64,000 nucleotides of DNA from an uncultured Bacilli bacterium (GTDB lineage Bacteria; Bacillota_I; Bacilli_A; RF39; UBA660), in assembly GCA_934122275.1 (NCBI GenBank), contig CAKOWI010000003.1, positions 101,002 through 165,001 on the forward strand, written 5' to 3'. Below, piece by piece: positions 36,336 through 43,690 of this stretch; position 1 is the first letter of the stretch, and each line of letters starts with the position of its first letter. Below the pieces are notes generated by a model. It saw only the letters and a program-made list of their open reading frames with translations. It ran no database searches and was not told the DNA's origin. Both the position numbers and the translations under genes were made by a program.

Positions 36336-37286
36336 TTATTCGCCTTCTTCGTATTCTTCACATAAATTATCTAATTTTTCTATAAGTTCATCAGCTTCAT
36401 TAAAGCCTTGTAATTTAGCTCCACAAGCATATAAATGACCTCCACCATTATACTGTTCAAAAAGTTTATTAATAATAGGTCCTCTTGATCTTGCAGAAGT
36501 TCTTATTACATTAGATTTTAAATCTTCAGTAAAAACTATCCATACAACTACTTCATCAATAAAATTATAATTATTCATTATACTACCAACACTAGCAGAT
36601 GATGCATTTATACTTTTTAAATCTGAGTCAGTTATTTTAATGTATCCAACACCATGCTTAGTAATCTTCATGTTTAAAGATATTAATCCTTCTAATCTAA
36701 CCTCACTAATTGATCTTTTATATAATAATCCATAAAGTTTATTAGGTTCTATTTTTTGTTCTTCAATAAGTTCAGATATTATTCTGTATGTAGTAGAGTT
36801 ATTAGAAGAAAATAAGAATCTATTTGTATCTGCTATTATACCCATGAATAAGTTTTCTGCGGCATGATGTGGAATACTTAAATTACACTTTTTACAAAAA
36901 CTTGCAATTATCTCACACGTACTTGAAGCTGTTTCTTTAATAAGTTCATAATTAGAAAATTTATCTATTTCAGGATGATGATCAATTTTAATAACATCTT
37001 TAAAGTCATAAAAATTAACACCATCTATTCTTCTTATATCAGGCACATCAAGTGCAATAAGTAAAGAATCCTTGATTAATTCATCATCTACTTTATCATG
37101 ACTACCAAAAAATCTAAATTTTGATATTGATGCTCCTACAACATATACGTTTTTATTGGGAAAATTTTCTAAGATTATTTCTTTTAAAGCAAAGGTTGAT
37201 CCAAGTGCATCAGGATCTCCACCTATATGCCTTGCTATTACAATTTTATCGTATTTTTTTATTAATTCTAATATTTTATTTTCCAT
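36336..37286 (-). CDS. nrnA: NrnA-type oligoribonuclease / pAp phosphatase (DHH family)
   Basis: 316 aa. The DHH domain has IARHIGGDPDALGS, ALDVPDIRRI and KIDHHPEID with the signature DHH; the DHHA1 domain ends in RSRGPIINKLFEQYNGGGHLYACGAKLQ. NrnA degrades nano-RNAs and converts 3'-phosphoadenosine-5'-phosphate to AMP. ATG behind TAGGAAG. It is six bases downstream of ackA on the same strand. Confidence 0.93.
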   Translation of the reverse strand: MENKILELIKKYDKIVIARHIGGDPDALGSTFALKEIILENFPNKNVYVVGASISKFRFFGSHDKVDDELIKDSLLIALDVPDIRRIDGVNFYDFKDVIKIDHHPEIDKFSNYELIKETASSTCEIIASFCKKCNLSIPHHAAENLFMGIIADTNRFLFSSNNSTTYRIISELIEEQKIEPNKLYGLLYKRSISEVRLEGLISLNMKITKHGVGYIKITDSDLKSINASSASVGSIMNNYNFIDEVVVWIVFTEDLKSNVIRTSARSRGPIINKLFEQYNGGGHLYACGAKLQGFNEADELIEKLDNLCEEYEEGE

Positions 37287-37292
37287 AACTTC

Positions 37293-38468
37293 CTAAACTA
37301 GATTAAACGTATCCCTTGCTATCATTAACTCTTCATCAGTTGGAATTATATAACAAGCTATTTTAGAATCTTTAGTACTAATTAATCTTTCTTCACTTTT
37401 TACATTATTAGCTTCAACATCTAATTTAATACCTAATACATCTAATTCATTTATAATATCTCTTCTTGTATCAATAGCTTTTTCTCCAATTCCTGCAGTA
37501 AAGACAATAGCATCGCAACCTTTCATTTCAACGTAGTATCTAGCTATATAATCAACTATTTTTCTAACATACATCTTCTGAGCTAAAATACATTTTTCAT
37601 CTCCTGCTGCTATTCCATCTTCTATATCTCTAGAATCACTTGATTTTTCACTTATAGCTAAAAGTCCACTTTCTTTATTAATTATATTATCAATTTCTTT
37701 AGGACTTTTATTTGTCTTTTCCATTATATATGGAATGATACTTGCATCAATATCTCCACATCTAGTCCCCATAATTAAACCAGCATTTGGAGTAAGACCC
37801 ATGGATGTATTTAAACATTTACCATTTAATACTGCAGATACAGATGCACCATTACCTATATGACAAGTAATTAACTTAGTATCATTTCTTCCTAATATTT
37901 CATTCATTCTTTCTGCAACATATTTATGAGAAGTACCATGAGCACCATATCTTCTTACCTTATAATCTCTATACCAAGACATTGGTAAAGCATATAAATA
38001 ATTTTCTTTTGGCATTGTTTGATGAAATGCAGTATCAAATACAGCAGTTTGAACAGCATTTGGAAATACTTCTATAGCAGCTTTTATTCCAACTACAGCA
38101 GCTGGATTATGAAGAGGTGCAAGTGATGATAATTCATCAATTTTAGATAAAACATCATCATCTATTACAACTGTTTTATCAAAGTAATCACCACCTTGAA
38201 CTATTCTATGACCAATACCTTTTATTTCATCTAATGATTCAACAACTTTATTTTCTTCTAACTCTTGAACTAAAACTTCAAAAGCTTTTTCATGATTATT
38301 TAATTCAGTTTCCTTCTTTATTTTTTCACCATTTAATTTAATTGTATAAAAACTATTTCCTATACCTATTCTTTCCATGATACCAGATATTAAAACCTTT
38401 TCTTCTGGCATTTCATATAACTGGAACTTAAGTGAAGAAGAACCAGCATTTACAGATAATATTTTCAC
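37293..38468 (-). CDS. ackA: Acetate kinase
   Basis: About 391 aa. It interconverts acetyl phosphate and acetate with ATP, a fermentative energy step. The ASKHA-fold motifs are clear: VNAGSSSLKFQL at the N-terminus, FDTAFHQTMP, RRYGAHGTSHKYV, ITCHIGNGASVSAV, MGLTPNAGLIMGTRCGDID and VFTAGIGE. I use GTG 38468 behind AGGAGTG, which restores the usual N-terminus. No pta gene is in the window. Confidence 0.96.
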   Translation of the reverse strand: MKILSVNAGSSSLKFQLYEMPEEKVLISGIMERIGIGNSFYTIKLNGEKIKKETELNNHEKAFEVLVQELEENKVVESLDEIKGIGHRIVQGGDYFDKTVVIDDDVLSKIDELSSLAPLHNPAAVVGIKAAIEVFPNAVQTAVFDTAFHQTMPKENYLYALPMSWYRDYKVRRYGAHGTSHKYVAERMNEILGRNDTKLITCHIGNGASVSAVLNGKCLNTSMGLTPNAGLIMGTRCGDIDASIIPYIMEKTNKSPKEIDNIINKESGLLAISEKSSDSRDIEDGIAAGDEKCILAQKMYVRKIVDYIARYYVEMKGCDAIVFTAGIGEKAIDTRRDIINELDVLGIKLDVEANNVKSEERLISTKDSKIACYIIPTDEELMIARDTFNLV

Positions 38469-38516
38469 AAAATCACACTCCTGTAAATAATTATACAACA
38501 AAAATACGATAATTAA

Positions 38517-38550
38517 AACAAAAAGCCAGCAAAAAATCATGCTAGCTTTA
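38517..38550 (-). terminator. Terminator of the SASP gene
   Basis: Near-palindromic arms AAAGCCAGC (38522-38530) and GCTAGCTTT (38541-38549), with TTTTTG following on the minus strand. Confidence 0.6.
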
Positions 38551-38579
38551 TATATTTATGTATGTCGTTAACGAATTAA

Positions 38580-38783
38580 CTACTTAGAAGTATTGTATGA
38601 TCCACCTAATTGTGATTGACCCATTTTAACTAAACGTTTTGTAATTTCACCACCAACTGAACCATTAGCTCTTGCAGTTGCATCAGCACCTAAACTAACA
38701 CCAAATTCGTTAGCTATTTCGTATTTCATTTGTTCAATAGCTTGTTTTGCTCCAGGAACTACTAATTTACTGTTGTTTTTCAT
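38580..38783 (-). CDS. Alpha/beta-type small acid-soluble spore protein
   Basis: 67 aa. The full SASP pattern is present: KQAIEQMKYEIANEFGV, with the germination protease (GPR) site in the EIANEFGV region, and GGEITKRLVKMGQSQLGG, the second conserved DNA-binding helix. These proteins coat spore DNA and protect it from UV and heat. ATG with AGGAGGTG. A sigma-G-type promoter lies upstream. It is monocistronic, with a terminator downstream. Confidence 0.95.
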   Translation of the reverse strand: MKNNSKLVVPGAKQAIEQMKYEIANEFGVSLGADATARANGSVGGEITKRLVKMGQSQLGGSYNTSK

Positions 38784-38807
38784 GTATTTTCACCTCCTAT
38801 ACACTAA

Positions 38808-38837
38808 TAGAATGTGAAAATTTTGTCATTTCATACA
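38808..38837 (-). promoter_or_regulatory. Sigma-G-type promoter of the SASP gene
   Basis: On the minus strand TGTATG (complement of 38832-38837) and CATTCTA (complement of 38808-38814) are separated by 17 bases. Both elements fit the Bacillus sigma-G consensus TGHATR / CATNHTA, as expected for a forespore gene. Confidence 0.65.
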
Positions 38838-38873
38838 ATTCTTTTCATGGAAAATTTTGTAAATTTTTTTAAT

Positions 38874-38908
38874 AAATTAAAAAAGATATATTCAGCATAT
38901 ATCTTTAT
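38874..38908 (-). terminator. Terminator of the 299-aa gene
   Basis: Perfect ten-base arms AAAGATATAT and ATATATCTTT, followed by TTTTTTAATTT on the minus strand. Confidence 0.7.
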
Positions 38909-38931
38909 TATTATCAATATATAAATATTTA

Positions 38932-39831
38932 TTAAGCAGACATATTCATTCCACCGTTATTTCTTTGATTAAGGCTATCATTCAAAGTATTATTTTGTGG
39001 AATTTGATTCTCATAATTATTATAATTAGATAAACCATAATTAGCTAGCAAACTATTTTTAAATCCTTCTATTGTGTTTCTAAGTCCATTTAACTGAGCA
39101 TTTAAACTAGCTATTCTATTAGCATATTCATTATTTTGATTTCTTAAGTCTTCATTTTCTCTTTCTAAAGAAACAATTTTATTTTCTAAGTCAAGATTTT
39201 TATTTACTAATAATTTAACGGTATTTATTGCATTTTCTGCCTCTGGACTTAATTCGCTATAAGAATTAGATGAATAATCACCAGCCCCAAAATTATTTTG
39301 GTATGAATTAATACCTGAAACTTTATAACTTTCATTAGGATATTCTTGATTTACTGGAGCATTATATTCTCCAAATCCGGAATTATTTGTAAACTTATTA
39401 TCAAATCCAGAGTTATTAAAATTTAAGTTATTAGGATTTGGATATTCAAAAGTAGGCATTGTATTCTCTTGTGGGTTTGCATCAGGAGTTGGAATATCAA
39501 ATGACGGAGAAACAGTATTAGTATCAGCTTGAACATTTACTTCAGGAATAGGAATTTCAATAGGTGCTGGTGTTACAACTGGTTCTGGAGTAGCTGCAAT
39601 AGGAGCTACTGGAGATTGTTCTTCATTAACATTAACTGGAGTTACCGGATTATTTTCAGCTCCAACTACAACATCAGGCTTTATTTCTGAAACTTCTGTT
39701 TCAGGAACTTTTATTTCTGCTGCTTTCTCTTCTTCCTTATCTTGAATCTTTTCTGCTAGAGAAACACCTTCATTAATAACAGTTATATCTCCAACAGAAA
39801 CATTCTTTCCACCTTTTATATTTTCTTTCAT
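38932..39831 (-). CDS. Hypothetical Pro/Asn-rich protein with C-terminal coiled coil
   Basis: 299 aa, not recognised. No signal peptide or membrane span. Residues about 45-110 are rich in Pro, Val and Glu (TPEPVVTPAPIEIPIPEV). Residues about 110-200 are Asn/Gly/Tyr-rich with a short repeat (NNSGFDNKF/NNSGFGEY). Residues about 205-262 form a coiled coil (LENKIVSLERENEDLRNQNNEY). This disorder-plus-coiled-coil layout suggests a scaffold, perhaps in sporulation given the yunB-yutD context, but that is a guess. ATG with AAGGAGGAAG, 15 bases after the DUF1292 gene. Confidence 0.6.
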   Translation of the reverse strand: MKENIKGGKNVSVGDITVINEGVSLAEKIQDKEEEKAAEIKVPETEVSEIKPDVVVGAENNPVTPVNVNEEQSPVAPIAATPEPVVTPAPIEIPIPEVNVQADTNTVSPSFDIPTPDANPQENTMPTFEYPNPNNLNFNNSGFDNKFTNNSGFGEYNAPVNQEYPNESYKVSGINSYQNNFGAGDYSSNSYSELSPEAENAINTVKLLVNKNLDLENKIVSLERENEDLRNQNNEYANRIASLNAQLNGLRNTIEGFKNSLLANYGLSNYNNYENQIPQNNTLNDSLNQRNNGGMNMSA

Positions 39832-39846
39832 GCTTCTTCCTCCTTA

Positions 39847-40212
39847 CTATTCACCCTTCAAGACCTGTTGTCCTTCTTTTGCAATTTTTCTCATTGCATC
39901 CTTAACTTTGACCCACTCTTCATCATTAGTTATATTTTCAAGTGAATATACACCGTCTTTATCATTTAATATAGCAACATAAAGTTTAATCATATCATTT
40001 TCATCAACTTCATTAAAAGTATACACTATATACATCTTATCACTATCTTTTAATTTAAATAATGACATTCTTTCGGCATCTTTCTTAGTACCACTTTCAT
40101 CTACTATAACAAATTTTTCTTTTTCAACCGTTTGAAGTGCAGACATTCCACTTGCAAAACTTTGTCCTACATTAACTTTTTTGCCACTTCCAATGCTACT
40201 AGTAGTTACCAT
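39847..40212 (-). CDS. DUF1292 family protein
   Basis: 121 aa. From about residue 33 the pattern FVIVDESGTKKDAERMSLFKL...YIVYTFNEVDENDMIKLYVAILNDKDGVYSLENITNDEEW is that of DUF1292 (YrzB-like), small beta-rich acidic proteins of unknown function. The first 30 residues (SSIGSGKKVNVGQSFASGMSAL) are an extra extension not usual in YrzB. ATG with GAGGTG. Same strand and close to YutD upstream and the 299-aa gene downstream. Confidence 0.65.
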   Translation of the reverse strand: MVTTSSIGSGKKVNVGQSFASGMSALQTVEKEKFVIVDESGTKKDAERMSLFKLKDSDKMYIVYTFNEVDENDMIKLYVAILNDKDGVYSLENITNDEEWVKVKDAMRKIAKEGQQVLKGE

Positions 40213-40254
40213 ATAAACACCTCTTTTATTCTTATATACTTTATTTTAACATAC

Positions 40255-40515
40255 TTATTTTCTTTTTGCAACAAAATAAGCACAATCAAATGCACAATTT
40301 TCTTTTAAATACTTATCCAAATTTTCTATATCATTAATTTCTTTACATTTTTTATTGTTATGTTCAAAAAAGCCTTTCAGCCTTAATTTACCATAAGCCC
40401 AATCACCAACTATATAATCAAAATCTTTAAAATAGTCCGTACACTTACTTTCAAATTCTTCTTTATTATATCCATCTTTATAATTTTTTATTATATCAAA
40501 ACTTAATTCGTCCAT
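40255..40515 (-). CDS. yutD: YutD family protein
   Basis: About 86 aa. LSFDIIKNYKDGYNKEEFESKCTDYFKDFDYIVGDWAYGKLRLKGFF follows the YutD family, whose core is YDYIVGDWGYGQLRLKGF. The function is unknown, but yutD lies near yunB in Bacillus and here. ATG 40515 behind AGGTGAG is chosen over an upstream in-frame start without a ribosome binding site. Confidence 0.85.
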   Translation of the reverse strand: MDELSFDIIKNYKDGYNKEEFESKCTDYFKDFDYIVGDWAYGKLRLKGFFEHNNKKCKEINDIENLDKYLKENCAFDCAYFVAKRK

Positions 40516-40568
40516 ATTCTCACCTATTTTCAGTATATCACTCAAAATAAAAATTGTAAATTAATAAT

Positions 40569-41267
40569 TTATTTTAAACTATACGTACTATTTCCAATTA
40601 AATAATTTGGTATTGATCCTTTTATTACCTTTATAATAATAGGAATTTCTGATACTAATTTCACGTCTTTTGTTAAAAAAGGTGTCATTCCAGTTTGAGT
40701 TACTTCTACATATATGTATATTTCTATTAATGCACTATTAATTCCATATTCACTTACTTTAGTTTTTACATCTAATCCAACATTTCCAGAATAAGTGATT
40801 TTAACTGGTATTTTTGGACCTAAATTATTTAAAAAAGCATTATTAAAAGCAAATCCTAAAGGAACTTCATATATAATGCCATTTTTTATCTTCTTATTTG
40901 ACAAATTAGCATATACTTCATCAGGAAGATTTTCACCTTTCATAACTTCATTTAATCTTTTTCTTACAGCATTTGATATTATAACTAAAGAATCATTTAA
41001 TATAGTAGTATCAAAATCAATGTTTTCTATTTCACCTTGATTATTTTTAATTAACTTAAATAATTCTTTATCTTTTATTTCTTTATTTACTTCTTTAATT
41101 CCGGTATTTCTTAATACTTCAATTCCAACTCTTTTAAGCTCAACATTAGCATAATTTATTATAACTGGCATAGCTTTTTTGTTTAGTATAGCTATAATTA
41201 TAATGTTAACAATTAAAGATAAAAATATTGTAATTAAATTTACTTTAATAATTTTTTTCGTTTTCAT
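40569..41267 (-). CDS. yunB: Sporulation protein YunB
   Basis: 232 aa. One N-terminal membrane span (about 8-28) is followed by an extracytoplasmic domain. The pattern PVIINYANVELKRVGIEVLRN, then GIIYEVPLGFAFNNAFLNNLGPKIPVKI and GINSALIEIYIYVEV, matches YunB, a sigma-E-controlled mother-cell protein needed for proper sporulation in Bacillus. Adjacency to yutD is conserved with Bacillus. Confidence 0.88.
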   Translation of the reverse strand: MKTKKIIKVNLITIFLSLIVNIIIIAILNKKAMPVIINYANVELKRVGIEVLRNTGIKEVNKEIKDKELFKLIKNNQGEIENIDFDTTILNDSLVIISNAVRKRLNEVMKGENLPDEVYANLSNKKIKNGIIYEVPLGFAFNNAFLNNLGPKIPVKITYSGNVGLDVKTKVSEYGINSALIEIYIYVEVTQTGMTPFLTKDVKLVSEIPIIIKVIKGSIPNYLIGNSTYSLK

Positions 41268-41280
41268 ATTATAATTATAT

Positions 41281-41313
41281 GAAAAAAGTAAGAACTCTTA
41301 ACTTTCTTACTTT
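41281..41313 (-). terminator. Terminator of the 265-aa tail-anchored gene
   Basis: Arms AAAGTAAGAA (41285-41294) and TTCTTACTTT (41304-41313), followed by TTTC on the minus strand. It overlaps the stop codon. Confidence 0.65.
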
Positions 41314-42104
41314 AAAATATACTTTGTAACAACAAAATATCCGAGTGCTACTAATATTAATAATACAATAATTAATATTAGTACTTTTAAAGGACTTCTT
41401 TTCCTATTTAACTCTTTACTAATGGTACTAAAATCCTCAAAATCATTTTTAGTAAACATATTAGAATCAGTATAAAAAGTTTTATCCAATTTACTAGAAT
41501 TACTTGTTTTATCAATGTTATTTCTTGTTAAATCTGATGCAGTTACCTCATCAAAATCAGCCTTAACAGGCTTTGTAATAATGGTATTATCATCACCCTT
41601 TAAATCTAAAAGTAAATCATCATTATCTTCATATGATTGCTTTGGAATAGTCATTGTATTTATAAGCTCTTCTAATTCTTTTTCTTCTTTTTCTAAATCG
41701 TTATATGATTCATTATACTTATTTTTTCTACTCATATTAAAATCATAATATTTTTCTTTTTCCTTAGCTTCTTCTATAAAAGTTCTCTTACTTCTAGCAT
41801 CATCTAATACTTTATTTATATCATATGATTGATTATTATTTAACATAGTTTTATTATCTATGTTAATATCTTCTATAGAATAATCACCTAAATTACGATA
41901 TTGTCTTGTATTATATTTATCATCTAATATATTTTTTAATCTATTTATATTAATCTCTTTTGCAGAGTCAATAACCTGCATATTCTTATAAGTAGTATCA
42001 CTATATATATCATCATATACCTTTTCATATAACTCAGTGTTTTTCTTGGTTCTCTCAAAACGTTTTTTATTATCTGTTTGATATCTTTCCATTCTAGATT
42101 GCAT
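41307..42104 (-). CDS. Hypothetical tail-anchored membrane protein
   Basis: 265 aa, not recognised. Residues 1 to about 235 are cytoplasmic and very hydrophilic, rich in Lys, Glu, Asp, Asn and Tyr, with helical charged stretches (IEEAKEKEKYYDF, NDLEKEEKELEELI). A single C-terminal transmembrane helix (about 240-262, LKVLILIIVLLILVALGYFVV) makes it a tail-anchored protein with almost nothing outside. Its place next to yunB suggests, but does not show, a sporulation or envelope role. ATG at 42104 with GGAGGTG. Confidence 0.6.
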   Translation of the reverse strand: MQSRMERYQTDNKKRFERTKKNTELYEKVYDDIYSDTTYKNMQVIDSAKEININRLKNILDDKYNTRQYRNLGDYSIEDINIDNKTMLNNNQSYDINKVLDDARSKRTFIEEAKEKEKYYDFNMSRKNKYNESYNDLEKEEKELEELINTMTIPKQSYEDNDDLLLDLKGDDNTIITKPVKADFDEVTASDLTRNNIDKTSNSSKLDKTFYTDSNMFTKNDFEDFSTISKELNRKRSPLKVLILIIVLLILVALGYFVVTKYILK

Positions 42105-42213
42105 AAAACACCTCCGATGCTATTTATACACTAATAATATCATACTTTAAGTTTTTTTTAAAGTATTATTGATTTTTTGTTAAATTAATATATAATTACT
42201 TTAGGAGGATTAA

Positions 42214-42414
42214 ATGAAATTTAAAGTTGATGAAAGTGCTTGTATCGGTTGTGGTGCTTGTACATGTATATGTGATAAAGTATTTGAAATGAGTGATGAT
42301 GGATATGCCGTAGCGAAAGACGAAAAGGTTACTGACAAAGAAACATTAGATGAAGCTACAGAAGCTATGGAAGGTTGTCCAACTAGTGCTATAACAGAAG
42401 AAAAAGAAGACTAA
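42214..42414 (+). CDS. Ferredoxin, single [4Fe-4S] cluster type
   Basis: 66 aa. CIGCGACTCICDKVFEM supplies three clustered Cys ligands plus extra cysteines, and GCPTSAIT near the C-terminus supplies the fourth, the usual layout of Bacillus/Clostridium single-cluster ferredoxins. The acidic C-terminus (EEKED) is typical. It is a small soluble electron carrier. ATG behind TTAGGAGG. An IS3-like element starts three bases after the stop and may have removed its terminator. Confidence 0.9.
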   Translation: MKFKVDESACIGCGACTCICDKVFEMSDDGYAVAKDEKVTDKETLDEATEAMEGCPTSAITEEKED

Positions 42415-42417
42415 TTT

Positions 42418-42453
42418 GATTATAATACCTTTAAAGTTCACACTAAATAAAAA
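42418..42453 (+). repeat. Left terminal inverted repeat of the IS3-like element
   Basis: Pairs with the complement of 43637-43672 at 30 of 36 positions. Its inner end overlaps the likely promoter of orfA. Confidence 0.7.
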
Positions 42454-42508
42454 GAAACATGAAAATGTGATAAAATTTATTTAGAAAGAACTTTGGAGGT
42501 ATTTTTTC

Positions 42509-42775
42509 ATGGGTAAACATAAGAAATGGACTTTAGATGATAAAGTCAAAATAGTAAAAGAATTTAAGGCAGGAGCAACTATATCATATTTAAATAATAA
42601 ATATGGAATATCTGGTTGGGGAACAATTAGTAGATGGAATAAAGAATACGATGAAGGAAGACTTGGTATAGATAAACGTGGCAAAAGAAAATCGCAACAA
42701 AAAATCGAGGATATTGATATATTAAAAAAATCTTATGCTCTTCTAATGGAAATCCGCTCTCAGCAAAACAAATAG
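42509..42775 (+). CDS. IS3 transposase OrfA (HTH subunit)
   Basis: 88 aa. DKVKIVKEFKAGATISYLNNKYGISGWGTISRWNKEY is the HTH that reads the IS ends. ATG 42509 with TTTGGAGG. At 42724-42730 the mRNA reads A AAA AAA in the orfA frame, a canonical slippery heptamer, so a -1 shift would fuse OrfA to OrfB. Without a shift it stops at TAG 42773. Confidence 0.85.
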   Translation: MGKHKKWTLDDKVKIVKEFKAGATISYLNNKYGISGWGTISRWNKEYDEGRLGIDKRGKRKSQQKIEDIDILKKSYALLMEIRSQQNK

Positions 42776-43629
42776 AAAAGTATCAAATAATTGATAAATT
42801 AAAACGTGAATATTCAATTACAAGAGTATGTAATGTTTTAAATGTAAATAGAAGAAGCTATTATAAATGGTGTAAAAAAGGAAAACCAATAGCTAATAAC
42901 TTTAATCAATCAATTGCTGATGTGATATTAGAAGAGCATAAAAATAATAAATGGATTTACGGAACAATAAGATTAAAATTTTCAATACAAAGGAAATTTG
43001 GTTTAATTTTAAATCATAAATTAATACGAAGATATAAAAAGTTATTAAACATTATAACTATTAAAAGAACTAAAAAAGGATTATCGGTTTCAAGAGCGAA
43101 AGAAAAGAACCTTGTAAACAAGGCTCAATACATAATTGAATGTAACTTTAATTCAGACATACCCAACCAAAGATATTCATCTGATGTAAGCTATATAAAA
43201 TGTAAAGATGGAACTCTTTACTTATCAGCAATTAAAGATTACTTCAATACAGAAATTGTATCATTTTCTACGTCAAATTACAATAACATAAAGTTAATAA
43301 AAGATAGTTATAAAAATTTAAAACCAAATAAAGATGCAATTGTTAATACTGATCAAGGAGCTGTGTATTTTGCTTACGAATACGTAGAATTAGCAAATAA
43401 TATAGGATTTACTAGAAGTATGTCTCATCGTGGACATTGTTGGGAAAACTGCCCTATAGAAAATTGGTTTATGCAATTAAAGCGTGAATGGCTTTGCCAA
43501 TTTGATAAGCTAACTAGAAAAGAAGCTTAGAAAGAAATTAAAAAATACGTTCATTGGTATAACAACGAACGTATTCAAAAGAAACTCGGATATTTATCAC
43601 CTGTAGAATACAGACTTAAATATTCATAA
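42730..43629 (+). pseudogene. IS3 transposase OrfB (DDE integrase core) with an internal stop
   Basis: In the -1 frame relative to orfA the sequence is open from the slippery site: IEKYQIIDKLKREYS, NVNRRSYYKW, then the rve domain with its acidic residues in YSSDVSYIKCK, VNTDQGAVYF and PIENWFMQLKREW. A TAG at 43528-43530 interrupts the frame just before the conserved end (HWYNNERIQKKLGYLSPVEYR), which continues open to a TAA at 43627-43629. All catalytic residues lie before the stop, so 33 residues are lost unless the stop is read through. Confidence 0.8.
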
Positions 43630-43636
43630 TTAAATA

Positions 43637-43672
43637 TTTTTATTTAGTGAGTACTTGACAGGTAGTATTATC
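43637..43672 (+). repeat. Right terminal inverted repeat of the IS3-like element
   Basis: Partner of 42418-42453. Lies just downstream of the orfB end. Confidence 0.7.
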
Positions 43673-43690
43673 TTTAGCCTTCTTTTTAAA

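Larger units (their letters stand above)
42418..43672 (+). mobile_element. IS3-family insertion sequence (IS150-like), about 1.25 kb
   Basis: Imperfect 36-base terminal inverted repeats are at 42418-42453 and 43637-43672 (30 of 36 positions match, including a perfect CACTAAATAAAAA at the inner side). TTT flanks both sides, a possible three-base target duplication. Inside are orfA with an HTH and a DDE transposase orfB in the -1 frame. The exact outer ends are uncertain because IS3 elements usually end TG...CA and these do not. Confidence 0.8.
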
